Origin: Candidatus Zixiibacteriota bacterium
Lineage (GTDB): Bacteria; Zixibacteria; MSB-5A5; GN15; FEB-12
Direction of reading: 5' to 3'
NCBI GenBank assembly: GCA_017999435.1
Contig: JAGNLV010000004.1
Span: 62,001-126,000, forward strand
Length of the DNA stretch: 64,000 bases
The position numbers were made by a program, and so were the translations under genes. Each line of letters starts with the position of its first letter. Position 1 is the first letter of the stretch. This document shows, one piece after another, positions 49,947 through 58,268 of the stretch. The notes beneath the pieces were generated by a model. The model worked only from the letters and a program-made list of their open reading frames with translations, was not told where the DNA came from and made no database searches.

Positions 49947-51577
49947 CTTTCACGGGCCGCATCCGCTTGTACCTGATCCTCGTGGCCGTGGTGCCGACGG
50001 TCCTGGTGGTGTCGGTCATCTACCTGCTCGGGATGCGCCAGGCTGCGGCGGCCGAGCGGCGGTCGGCGCAGCACAGCCTTGACCGGTTCGCGCAGTACCA
50101 GCGGGCGGTGGCCGATGAATTGCGGCAGGCGGTGATCGCCGCCGCCGCCACGCCCTCGGCCGCGCGCGCCCTGCTTCTGCTCAAAGCCGGCCGGGCATCG
50201 GATGTCCGTTTCGACGCCGTACCGGCGGGGCTGGACTTCTTCGAAATTGCCGATTCCTCCCTGCTCGTGCAGGCCAGCGCCCGCCGCCCGGGGCTCATCG
50301 GGGAGAGGCTCCCGTCCCTGGACAGCCTGGCGGCGGACTCGGCGCCGCTGGCGTCCGTGGAGTATGACCTGAACGGCCCCCACGCCGCGCTGGCGTGGAG
50401 ACTTCCGGCCGAAAGCGCCTATGTCGTCTATGCCGGCCGCTATCTCGACAGCCAGTACACCGGGACGGTGGCGCGCCTGATCGGAGCCGACGTGCGCATT
50501 GTGCTGGCCGGCGACACCGGCGGCGGGTTGTCGGGCATGGACCCCGGCCGTCTCTACGCCGAACGGGATTCGCTGGTCGCGGTGCTCGCCGGCGGCGATG
50601 CAGCCGGCTGGTTCCTCGCCGCTTCCTTCCGGTCCGGCCCCGAGCAGCGCGTTTTTGGCAACCTCCTGGTTGTGAGCGGGCTGGTCGCGCTCGGATCGGT
50701 GCTGGCGGCCGTGGCGCTCGGCCTGTATATCAGCGGGCGCGCCCAGCGGGAATTCGACAACCTCCTCACGGCGACCGCCCGCGTCTCGGGCGGTGACCTC
50801 AGCACGCCCGTCATGGCCTACGAGGAAGGGGAGTTCGCCCAACTGGCGGATTCTTTCACGGCCATGACCTTCCGCCTCCGAGACGCCCAGCGGCGGCTGG
50901 CCACGACTGAGAAGATCGCGGCCTGGCAGGCCGTCGGCCGCAAGATCGCCCATGAGGTCAAGAACCCCCTCACCCCGATCGTGATCAGCACCGACGATCT
51001 CCGCCGTTCGTTCCAGGAACAGCTCCCGGATTTCCCCAGGATCCTCGAAGAGACGACGGCGACGATCAAGTCCGAGGTGGAGCGCCTCACCCGCCTGCTC
51101 GATGAATTCGTGGGCTTCGCACGGATGGGACCGCCGGTCATCCGGGATGTGGCCCCGGCGAGACTCCTGGAACCGCTGGCCGCGCTCTACCGCGGCGAGA
51201 CGGGCACTGGCCGTCTGACGTTGTCGAACAGGAGCGCGCGGCGGAGCGTCCGCCTCGACCCGGAGATGATGCACCAGGTGCTGGTCAACCTGGTGAAGAA
51301 CGGTCTTGAAGCCTCGCCCGAGAGCCGGGTGGCGGTTGCGCTGGGGGACGAGCCCGGGGCGCTCGTGATTACGGTAGCCGATACCGGCCCCGGTTTCGCC
51401 CGCGACCTGCTCGAGCGCGGTCTGGAACCGCGGGTTTCAACGAAGAAGGGCGGCAGCGGGCTCGGGCTGGTCATTTGCCAGCGAATTGTCCACGACCACG
51501 GCGGCGCGATCGATCTGCAGAACCGCGCCGACGGCGGCGCACTGGTCACCCTCAGACTGCCGGTGGAACATGGCTAA
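49943..51577 (+). CDS. NtrY-like membrane sensor histidine kinase
   Basis: 544 residues from ATG 49943, coupled to the preceding gene by ATGA. TM1 lies at about 8-30, a periplasmic region at 31-237, TM2 at about 238-262, then HAMP. The HisKA domain has the phospho-acceptor in AVGRKIAHEVKNPLTPI. The HATPase has an N-box LVNLVKNGLEASPES, DTGPGFA and the G2 motif GGSGLGLVICQRIV. The H-box with NPLTPI is typical of the NtrB/NtrY branch, whose partners are sigma54 activators, and the next gene encodes one. It overlaps that gene by 8 nt. The periplasmic sensor region is not of a family I recognise. Confidence 0.88.
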   Translation: MTFTGRIRLYLILVAVVPTVLVVSVIYLLGMRQAAAAERRSAQHSLDRFAQYQRAVADELRQAVIAAAATPSAARALLLLKAGRASDVRFDAVPAGLDFFEIADSSLLVQASARRPGLIGERLPSLDSLAADSAPLASVEYDLNGPHAALAWRLPAESAYVVYAGRYLDSQYTGTVARLIGADVRIVLAGDTGGGLSGMDPGRLYAERDSLVAVLAGGDAAGWFLAASFRSGPEQRVFGNLLVVSGLVALGSVLAAVALGLYISGRAQREFDNLLTATARVSGGDLSTPVMAYEEGEFAQLADSFTAMTFRLRDAQRRLATTEKIAAWQAVGRKIAHEVKNPLTPIVISTDDLRRSFQEQLPDFPRILEETTATIKSEVERLTRLLDEFVGFARMGPPVIRDVAPARLLEPLAALYRGETGTGRLTLSNRSARRSVRLDPEMMHQVLVNLVKNGLEASPESRVAVALGDEPGALVITVADTGPGFARDLLERGLEPRVSTKKGGSGLGLVICQRIVHDHGGAIDLQNRADGGALVTLRLPVEHG

Positions 51578-52889
51578 GATCCTGATTGTCGACGACGAGG
51601 AGAGCATCCGCAGTTCGCTGAAGGCGGCGCTCGAGCGCCGCGGCCACGAGGTTGTCACGGCCGAATCGTACGCGCGCGGCGAGACTTTCATGTCCGGACG
51701 TTTCGATCTCATTTTTCTCGACGTGCTGCTCGGCGACGGCAACGGCATCGACCTGCTGAAGGCGGCGCTCGAGAAGAATCCCCGGCACATCATCGTGATG
51801 TTCTCCGGCCACGCCGACATCGACATGGCGGTCCGGGCCACGCGCGCCGGGGCCTACGATTTCATCGAGAAACCCCTGTCTCTGGACCGCGTGCTCGTCA
51901 CGGTCGACAATGCGGTGCGGACCCGGCGGCTACAGGCCGAGGCCGACCGCCTCGCCCTGCGCGCCTACGGGGAGTTCGTCGGCGAGTCGCCGGAGATACT
52001 CAAACTGAAGTCCGACATTTTGCGGGCGGCCCCGAAAGCGGCGCGCTTTCTCATCCTCGGCGAGAACGGCACCGGCAAGGAGCTTGTCGCCAACATGATT
52101 CATCGCGCCAGCGGCCGGAGCAACGGACCGTTTGTCGCCGTCAACTGCGCCGCTCTGCCATCGGAATTGGTCGAGTCCGAGCTTTTCGGGCATGTGCGGG
52201 GCGCTTTCACCGGCGCCCGCGCCGACCGCCGGGGAAGATTCGTCGAGGCCGACCAGGGGTCGATTTTCCTCGACGAGATCAGCGAAATGCCGGCCGGCGC
52301 CCAGGCGAAAATTCTCCGCGTCATCGAGACGCGCGAAGTGACCCCGGTCGGGGCAAGCAGAACGTACTCGGTCGACTGCACGATCATCGCCGCCTCCAAC
52401 CGCGACCTGGAGACGATGGCGGCCGACGGCTCGCTGCGGCAGGATTTGCTCTATCGCCTGAACGTCGTGACTTTCCACCTCCCCCCCCTGCGGGAGCGGA
52501 CCCAGGACATCCCTTTGCTCGCCGATCACTTCCTGGCCCGCTTTGCCGGCGAAACCGGCTCGGTCCCGAAACGTCTCGAGCGCGACAGCCTGAAGCTGCT
52601 GTGCGCTTACTCCTTCCCAGGCAACATCAGAGAACTCAAGAACCTGATGGAGCGGGTCAACATCTACTGTGAGCGGAGTGTCGTGACTGTGGCCGACCTG
52701 AAGCCGCTCCTGCCGGCGGCCGCGCGCGGCGGTCGCCGGTCGCTGAAAGAGGCGATGGCGGAGTTCGAGCGCGAGTATCTCGAGGCCGCAATCGCGCGCC
52801 ACGGCGGCAACATGACCGAGGCCGCCCGCGAGCTCGGCATCGAACGCTCCCTGCTGTACAAGAAGCTGCGCCGCCTGGAGGAGGGCTAA
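51570..52889 (+). CDS. NtrC-family sigma54-dependent response regulator
   Basis: 439 residues from ATG 51570. The receiver domain (about 1-120) has the acidic pocket VDDEES, phospho-acceptor in LIFLDVLLGDGNG and lysine in FIEKPLSL. The AAA+ domain (about 135-365) has Walker A GENGTGKE, the sigma54-contact loop GAFTGA, Walker B GSIFLDEIS and the arginine-finger region. The C-terminal Fis-type HTH covers about 400-439 (GGNMTEAARELGIERSLLYK). All activation motifs are intact. It should be phosphorylated by the kinase upstream and activate sigma54 promoters. The flgF and flgB sigma54 elements in this window are candidate targets, but a dedicated flagellar activator elsewhere is equally possible. 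Confidence 0.92.
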   Translation: MAKILIVDDEESIRSSLKAALERRGHEVVTAESYARGETFMSGRFDLIFLDVLLGDGNGIDLLKAALEKNPRHIIVMFSGHADIDMAVRATRAGAYDFIEKPLSLDRVLVTVDNAVRTRRLQAEADRLALRAYGEFVGESPEILKLKSDILRAAPKAARFLILGENGTGKELVANMIHRASGRSNGPFVAVNCAALPSELVESELFGHVRGAFTGARADRRGRFVEADQGSIFLDEISEMPAGAQAKILRVIETREVTPVGASRTYSVDCTIIAASNRDLETMAADGSLRQDLLYRLNVVTFHLPPLRERTQDIPLLADHFLARFAGETGSVPKRLERDSLKLLCAYSFPGNIRELKNLMERVNIYCERSVVTVADLKPLLPAAARGGRRSLKEAMAEFEREYLEAAIARHGGNMTEAARELGIERSLLYKKLRRLEEG

Positions 52890-52936
52890 CCGCCTCCGCC
52901 CTCGGGCGCGGCGCGCCGCCTGGCCGCCCCGCCCGC

Positions 52937-52966
52937 AAAAAAAAGCGCGGCCCTGCCGGACCGCGC
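52937..52966 (-). terminator. Intrinsic terminator of the secreted-protein gene (possibly bidirectional)
   Basis: On the minus strand GCGCGGTCC-GGCA-GGGCCGCGC (9-bp stem with one G-U pair) is followed by eight T. It lies 27 nt past the secreted-protein stop. On the plus strand it stands 48 nt after the response regulator with a weaker T-poor tail. Confidence 0.85.
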
Positions 52967-52993
52967 CCTTCACTTTGTCCCTGCCGACCCGAC

Positions 52994-54184
52994 CTACTTC
53001 ATCAAGATCATCTTTCGGGTCACGACCGTCTCCCCCGCCGACAACCGGTAGAGGTACACGCCGCTGGCCACGGCACTGCCGGTGCCGTCGGTTCCGTTCC
53101 ACTCGACCGAGTGAACGCCGGCATCGAAAGGCCCGTTGGCCAGCGTCCGCACGAGCCGCCCCTGGACATCGTACACGCGCAGGGTGACCGGCCCGGCCTG
53201 GGGAAGGGCGAAGGTGATCTGGGTTGACGGGTTGAAGGGATTGGGATGGTTGGCGAGTGCGAAATCGGCCGGGGCCTGCACCTTTCCGGTCGGGCCGCCC
53301 CCGCTATTGCCCTCCGGCCTCCCGCCGCGCTGCACGCGCACACAATCGACGCCGCTAAGAGGAGTGCCGTCAAGCAGCGATCCGGTCAGGACGAGCGGTG
53401 CGTAATCGCCATCGGCGGCAAACGAGACGGCCGGGGCGACCTCTGCGCGATAGAACTTGAGGGTCAGATCCATGTACCCGTCGGGGCCGTACTCGTGGCA
53501 CGCGCAGGTGTCGTATGGATCGGCTTTCGGCCGGCCGACATCTTCGTAACTCCAGCGGACAACTTCGGCGCCGCCCAGCGCGAGCGTCGGCGGGTTGATC
53601 GTGCGGACGTCGAAATCCGGCGCGCCGAGAACGGCGGCCGGCAGCACGGCCTTGCCGTTGTCCGACGGTCCGACGAGATTGAGCGGGTTCGGACACGACC
53701 CGGGTTTGATGTCGAGGGAAACCTCCCGGTATGCCGGCGGGGCCGTGAGGAATCGGCAGACGGCGAAGCTCTCCCCGTTCGCCGTCCAGATCACGGGGGG
53801 CGCAGCCGCAACGGGCACGCCGTTGACCACAAAGCGCAGCGTATCCCCCGGTTCCGCGCCTTCATCCTCGGCCGAATAGGCGTCATCCCGGTAGACGGGA
53901 GCGAACCCGTACATGCCGTCGGCATGGACAATTGCCGCGCCGCAGCACATGTTGTCCGGGTCGTAGACGAAGATCGTGTCGCCCGGCGCCAGCGGCGCGC
54001 CGTCGAGCGTGGGCTCGCCGCAGTATATGTCAATCCACTCGTAGGTGGGCGTCACGGGCAGGGTGTCGCCCGCCCCCGGCAAGACGGTGACAGTCGGCAC
54101 GCTCCCTCTTCCGGGCGTGCCGGCCGCCGGGGCGGCGGCCGCGACGAGTGCGCTCACCATGACGACCGCAATTAAACGAAACAT
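52994..54184 (-). CDS. Secreted protein with T9SS-type (FlgD-Ig-like) C-terminal sorting domain
   Basis: 396 residues from ATG 54184, with GGAGG six nt upstream. A signal peptide (about 1-24, FRLIAVVMVSALVAAAAPAA) starts the protein. Two beta-rich regions follow: one near 30-150 (DTIFVYDPDNMCCGAAIV), and one near 165-290 opening with SLDIKPGSCPNPLN, a motif common in secreted proteins of this lineage, and containing CACHEYGPDGYMDL. The last 80 residues are a textbook T9SS type A/FlgD-like sorting domain (NHPNPFNPSTQITFALP, LRVYDVQGRLVRTL, GVYLYRLSAG). It is probably exported to the surface or medium. Function unknown. The 254-nt gap upstream shows only weak promoter-like sequences. Confidence 0.78.
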   Translation of the reverse strand: MFRLIAVVMVSALVAAAAPAAGTPGRGSVPTVTVLPGAGDTLPVTPTYEWIDIYCGEPTLDGAPLAPGDTIFVYDPDNMCCGAAIVHADGMYGFAPVYRDDAYSAEDEGAEPGDTLRFVVNGVPVAAAPPVIWTANGESFAVCRFLTAPPAYREVSLDIKPGSCPNPLNLVGPSDNGKAVLPAAVLGAPDFDVRTINPPTLALGGAEVVRWSYEDVGRPKADPYDTCACHEYGPDGYMDLTLKFYRAEVAPAVSFAADGDYAPLVLTGSLLDGTPLSGVDCVRVQRGGRPEGNSGGGPTGKVQAPADFALANHPNPFNPSTQITFALPQAGPVTLRVYDVQGRLVRTLANGPFDAGVHSVEWNGTDGTGSAVASGVYLYRLSAGETVVTRKMILMK

Positions 54185-54438
54185 TCCGAGCCTCCACACA
54201 TAGGTCGACTGCACACCACGCATCTGCTTGTTTACGCGAGTCGTAGATCGCGGCAGGACCCTAATGAACCCGCGCTCCACCGCCGCCAGGGCGGGGGCGC
54301 CATGCAGTATGGGGCAAGGATAGGCAGATTTCGGCAAATCCGCAAGAGGGATTGCGCGCCGACCGGGGGCGCGGGGCTCCCCGAATTCGTCAGGACAGAT
54401 CCTGGCAGCGGCGCTCTCCCCGGTCACGGGGAAGGGTC

Positions 54439-54651
54439 TTACTTGTCCAGACCGGCGTAGACCGCCCGGGTCCTGTCGATCAGGCGGTCCATCGCCTCGT
54501 GGAATGCCGCCTCGTCGGAGTATTCGCCGTTGCACTTCCGGTACAGCGGGCAATCGGTCTTGTACCCGAAGCACTTAAGCTCATCCGCGAGGTAGCAGGC
54601 CCGGATGTAAGTACACCGGAATACTGTCCTGGGGGTCATTTCCTCCGGCAT
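54439..54651 (-). CDS. Small cysteine-rich protein
   Basis: 70 residues if started at ATG 54651. An ATG four codons later has GGAGG only 2 nt away, and a TTG start would add 29 unremarkable residues. Five cysteines are grouped in the middle (FRCTYIRACYLADELKCFGY, TDCPLYRKCNG) with spacing C-x5-C-x7-C-x6-C-x5-C, which suggests a metal site or a small [Fe-S] or zinc module. The C-terminal helix (EAAFHEAMDRLIDRTRAVYA) is amphipathic. No signal peptide. Family not recognised. Confidence 0.55.
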   Translation of the reverse strand: MPEEMTPRTVFRCTYIRACYLADELKCFGYKTDCPLYRKCNGEYSDEAAFHEAMDRLIDRTRAVYAGLDK

Positions 54652-54777
54652 ATCCCCTGTATCGGCGGGCGGGGTGAGGTTTGTGAGACGCTCCCCGTAT
54701 TCCGGGGTGGGAAAAGGGTTGCAGCACCGCTTGTGCAACCCGCCCGGCCGCGGTTGGCGGACGCCTGATCTTTCCGG

Positions 54778-54806
54778 TTGCGCCGCCGGTCGATTGTCCC
54801 TATATT
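54778..54806 (+). promoter_or_regulatory. Promoter of the dockerin-like protein gene
   Basis: TTGCGC (54778-54783), 17-bp spacer, TATATT (54801-54806), the same -35 and spacing as the promoter at 48597. Predicted start near 54813, about 135 nt before the ATG. Confidence 0.5.
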
Positions 54807-54947
54807 ACTTTCCGGAAAGAGCTTCGCTCATAGTTACTTACATTCACCCCCCGGTTCCGGCCGGGCAACCTGGTAGGCCAAGCGACCTTTCTTCGATAAC
54901 GCGCATTGAATTTGCTCAGTTCAGTCGTGAAAGAAAGGGTTATCCGT

Positions 54948-55709
54948 ATGCAGAGTCGGATTGCACGAGCTTGCCTGTTGTGTCTTGCCGGGATGGTTCT
55001 CCTGGCGCCCGCCGCGGCGGCGCAGGATCCCGGTATTCCGGACACGGTGCACGTTGACTCGATCGGCGCTTTCACCAACACTCGCGCCATCGTTCCGGTC
55101 AACTTCTACAACGACGAGCCGCTGGGCGGGCTGGAGGTGACGCTGCACTTCAGTTCTCCCGATGTCCATGTCGACTCCTTCTCGTTCGCGGGCGGCCGGC
55201 TGCAATCGTATTCGGTCAAGGGGACCTACACGCCTTCCGGGGGCTTCTCGATCTACTGCGTGCCGTTCGCGGGAGAACCCACGATCCCGGCCGCTTCCGG
55301 CCTCCTCGGGCGGCTCTATCTCTCGTGGAGCGTGGGAATCAGCCCGCAGCTGGTGAGCATCGACACCATCACGATTGTGAATGTCGACGTCTCCTATTCG
55401 ACCAGGTTCTCGACCGCGTCGGCCGTGGCCTTCACGCCGAAATACCGGCGCGGCTGGGTGAAGATTGACCAGGGGTTCGGCTGCTGCATCGGGACCCGGG
55501 GAAATGTCGATGGCGATCCGACCGACGCCGTGACGCTGCCGGATCTCACCCGCTTGATCGGGATTTTGTTCCGCGGCATGGCCCCGGCTGATTGTCCGGA
55601 AGAAGCCAACATCAATGGCGACGCCACGCCTCAGCCGACGGTAGCCGACATCACGTACCTCATCGCCTACCTCTTCCGGGGCGGTCCACCGCCGGCTCCG
55701 TGCCAGTAG
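54948..55709 (+). CDS. Secreted protein with cohesin-like and dockerin-like parts
   Basis: 253 residues from ATG 54948. An in-frame TTG 42 nt earlier lacks a signal-like continuation. A signal peptide (about 1-26) leads to a cohesin-like beta-sandwich (about 35-175: IVPVNFYNDEPLGGLEVTLH, LGRLYLSWSVG). The C-terminus has two dockerin-type calcium loops (GNVDGDPTDAVTLPDLTRLI and INGDATPQPTVADITYLIAY), each followed by an LF-R-G end. Such proteins are abundant in Zixibacteria-like genomes, which supports the lineage guess. Self-assembly or cell-surface attachment is possible. No enzyme domain is present. Confidence 0.8.
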   Translation: MQSRIARACLLCLAGMVLLAPAAAAQDPGIPDTVHVDSIGAFTNTRAIVPVNFYNDEPLGGLEVTLHFSSPDVHVDSFSFAGGRLQSYSVKGTYTPSGGFSIYCVPFAGEPTIPAASGLLGRLYLSWSVGISPQLVSIDTITIVNVDVSYSTRFSTASAVAFTPKYRRGWVKIDQGFGCCIGTRGNVDGDPTDAVTLPDLTRLIGILFRGMAPADCPEEANINGDATPQPTVADITYLIAYLFRGGPPPAPCQ

Positions 55710-55753
55710 CGGCCGGAGTTGATGGTCGCAGGCCATTCAAAATGATTCTGAAG

Positions 55754-55782
55754 ACAGCCCGGCGCCGCCGGGCTGTTTGTTT
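55754..55782 (+). terminator. Intrinsic terminator after the dockerin-like gene
   Basis: ACAGCCCGGC-GCC-GCCGGGCTGT perfect 10-bp stem followed by TTGTTT. It abuts the end of fliJ on the other strand, so it may stop both convergent transcripts. Confidence 0.85.
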
Positions 55783-56236
55783 AGGCCGGTTTTCCGCGGC
55801 CCGCCCGAAAGACGTTCAGCCCGATTTCGTCGGTCTCTTTCCGCTCGCGTTGTTCGGCCTCGTGGTAGAATTCGCTGCGTCGGTGATCCTTGAGCGTGTC
55901 GTAGATCTTGCGGTTCTTGGCGGCCTCGAGAAGCGCCTCGCGTTTCTTGGCCTCGGTCTTGCGGAGGGCGCGGAGGACCTCGTCCGCCCCCAGCGTCTCG
56001 CGTTTGAGCCGATGGAGGAAGCGCGCGCATAACTGCAGTTCGGCGACGGCCAGGGTGCCCGTCTGCCGCGCGCGCTTGTGTGCGAGCGTTTCCCGGCTGC
56101 GCTCGATGAGGCCGTCGAGCGCCTGTTTCTGCCGCGCCGTCCGGCGCATCGCCTCGGCGAGTTCGCGCCGGCGGTCCTTCTCAATCTGTTCCCGCTGCTT
56201 GAGGAGCGCTTCCAGGCGAAAACGAAACTTCTTCAC
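55781..56236 (-). CDS. fliJ: Flagellar export protein FliJ
   Basis: 151 residues from GTG 56236, with GGAGG 6 nt upstream. No ATG is available. The N-terminus KKFRFRLEALLKQREQIEKD is the standard FliJ start, and the whole protein is one antiparallel coiled coil with high Lys/Arg/Glu. FliJ sits in the centre of the FliI hexamer and promotes export coupled to the proton gradient. Last gene of the basal-body operon, 17 nt after fliI, and directly followed by a terminator. Confidence 0.9.
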   Translation of the reverse strand: MKKFRFRLEALLKQREQIEKDRRRELAEAMRRTARQKQALDGLIERSRETLAHKRARQTGTLAVAELQLCARFLHRLKRETLGADEVLRALRKTEAKKREALLEAAKNRKIYDTLKDHRRSEFYHEAEQRERKETDEIGLNVFRAGRGKPA

Positions 56237-56253
56237 GCGGCGCCTCCGGGACC

Positions 56254-57570
56254 TCAGTCGGCGAGGAGCTGCCGGAGCTGGGCGACCGATTGGTCGAAGT
56301 CCGAGATTTCGTGAATACCCTGCCGGAAGAACGCGTCGAGCGCATCCATCTTGGCGATGGCCCGATCGATCTTGGGATTGGAACCCCTCACGTAGGCCCC
56401 GATGTTGATGAGGTCCTCGGCCTCGCGGTACACCGAGAGGAGCTCCCGCACCTGGCCGGCGAGTTCGACCTGCTCGGGCGTGCAGACCGATTTCATGAGC
56501 CGGCTGACGGAATCGAGGATGTCGACGGCGGGGTACTGGTTGCGGGCGGCCAGGCGGCGCGACAGAGCCACGTGCCCGTCGAGGATCGACCGCACGGCGT
56601 CGGAAACCGGCTCGTTGAAGTCGTCGCCCTCGACCAGCACGCTGTACAGGCCGGTGATCGATCCCTTCTCGGCCTGGCCGGCCCGCTCGAGCAGGCCCGG
56701 CAGGAGGGCGAAGACCGAGGGCGTGTATCCTTTGGCAGTGGGCGGCTCGCCGATCGCGATGCCGATCTCCCGCTGCGCCATCGCGATACGGGTGAGCGAG
56801 TCCATCAAGAGGAGAACGTCCATCCCCTGATCGCGGAAGTGTTCGGCAATGGCGGTCGCCACCAGAGCCCCCTTGATGCGGATGAGAGCCGGTTGATCGG
56901 AGGTGACGGCCACCACGACCGAGCGCCGCATCCCCTCCGGGCCGAGGTCGGATTCGACAAACTCGCGCACTTCGCGGCCGCGTTCGCCGACGAGGGCGAG
57001 GACGTTGACATCGGCGCTCGTCCCCCGCGCCATCATCCCGAGCATGATTGATTTGCCCACGCCGGAGCCGGCGAAAATCCCCAGGCGCTGTCCCTTTCCG
57101 ACAGCGGTCACGAGGTCGACGGCCCGGATTCCGGTGCGGAGCGGTTCGGTGATCCGCCGCCGTTTCAGCGCCGGGATCGGTTCGCCGCTGAGTTGCCGCC
57201 ACGCGCCCGTGCCGAGCGGACCCTTGCCGTCGATCGGCTGCCCCAGGCCGCCGAGCACGCGCCCGATCAGTTCGCGGCCGACCGGCACCCGCAGGTGCTC
57301 GGCGGTCGAGGTGACGATCGCCCCGGGCGTGATGCCCGTGATCGGCCCGAGCGGCATCAGCAGGATCCGGTTGTCCCGAAAACCCACTACTTCCGCCCGG
57401 ATCTTGGCTCCGGTGTCGTGGTTTTCGATGGTGCAGAGCTTTCCGATCGAGACCGCCGGCCCGGCCGACTCAATCACGAGACCGACCACCTGCATCACTT
57501 TGCCGTAGTGTCGGATGGTGTGGGCGGCCCGAATCCGCTCGGCGTACATATGATAGGAGGGAGCGCTCAC
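56254..57570 (-). CDS. fliI: Flagellar export ATPase FliI
   Basis: 438 residues. Walker A is in FAGSGVGKS, followed by ALVGERGREVREFVE. The Walker B region is MDVLLLMDSLTRIAMAQREI, and the signature GEPPTAKGYTPSVFALLPGL is present. It powers docking and unfolding of export substrates at the flagellar type III gate. Its ATG overlaps the fliH stop (ATGA), and fliJ follows. Confidence 0.96.
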   Translation of the reverse strand: MSAPSYHMYAERIRAAHTIRHYGKVMQVVGLVIESAGPAVSIGKLCTIENHDTGAKIRAEVVGFRDNRILLMPLGPITGITPGAIVTSTAEHLRVPVGRELIGRVLGGLGQPIDGKGPLGTGAWRQLSGEPIPALKRRRITEPLRTGIRAVDLVTAVGKGQRLGIFAGSGVGKSIMLGMMARGTSADVNVLALVGERGREVREFVESDLGPEGMRRSVVVAVTSDQPALIRIKGALVATAIAEHFRDQGMDVLLLMDSLTRIAMAQREIGIAIGEPPTAKGYTPSVFALLPGLLERAGQAEKGSITGLYSVLVEGDDFNEPVSDAVRSILDGHVALSRRLAARNQYPAVDILDSVSRLMKSVCTPEQVELAGQVRELLSVYREAEDLINIGAYVRGSNPKIDRAIAKMDALDAFFRQGIHEISDFDQSVAQLRQLLAD

Positions 57571-58268
57571 TGGCCGGCCTCTTCGGCGAGGAGAACCTCG
57601 CGCACGACTTCGAACTGCGATTCCAGCCGGGCGTCGACATCGCCGTGCGGCGTTTCAATCAAACATCCCCCTTCGCGAACGCGGGGGTCGGGCTCGATCG
57701 TGAGTTCCTTGATCAGGGCCGAGCCTCCGAGAAACTGCGCGATGCTCTGTTCCACGATGGGGAGGTGGCCGGGGTGGACCTTGATCCTGATGCGCGAGCG
57801 GTCGAGCAGGGTGTCGATCACGCCGTTGATCAGCCGCAGGGTCGACTCCGGATCGATCGTGACCGCGTCGAAGGTCACTTTGCGGCTGATCTGCACGACC
57901 AGGTCGAGGATCTCCCGCCGCGCCTCGTCGAGCAGCCGGTGCCGCTGTTCGATTGCGTCCGCAATCGCGGCGTCGAACCGGCTGAGCACCTGTTCGGCTT
58001 TCGCCAATCCCTGGGCGAGCCCGGCCTGCTGGCCCTCCCGATAGCCGCGCCGGTATTCCTCCTCGTGCGCCGCCCGGCAGGCGTCCTCCATTGTGAAAGC
58101 TTCTTCGACCGGGATGAAGCGCGCTCCGCCGGGGTCGGTGACGATCGCCACCGCCGGGAAGAGCCGGCCGAGGACGGCGACGGCGCGGGATTGGCGGTCA
58201 TGGTCGAGTTGCCGTTCGCCCACGCACACCGTCGGCGCCGGCCGCACGTGTCGCAGTACCTTAGACAA
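57567..58268 (-). CDS. fliH: Flagellar assembly protein FliH (TTG start)
   Basis: 233 residues from TTG 58268, overlapping the last 8 nt of fliG. AAGGAAG stands 6 nt before this TTG, and the peptide LSKVLRHVRPAP begins right after it. The longer upstream frame lies inside fliG and is rejected. Typical FliH features are a GxxxG-rich helix (EEEYRRGYREGQQAGLAQGL), a long helix and a C-terminal domain with LELTIEPDPRVREGGCLIET-like ELTIEPDPRVREGGCLIET. FliH dimerises on FliI and links it to the C-ring. Confidence 0.9.
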   Translation of the reverse strand: MSKVLRHVRPAPTVCVGERQLDHDRQSRAVAVLGRLFPAVAIVTDPGGARFIPVEEAFTMEDACRAAHEEEYRRGYREGQQAGLAQGLAKAEQVLSRFDAAIADAIEQRHRLLDEARREILDLVVQISRKVTFDAVTIDPESTLRLINGVIDTLLDRSRIRIKVHPGHLPIVEQSIAQFLGGSALIKELTIEPDPRVREGGCLIETPHGDVDARLESQFEVVREVLLAEEAGQ

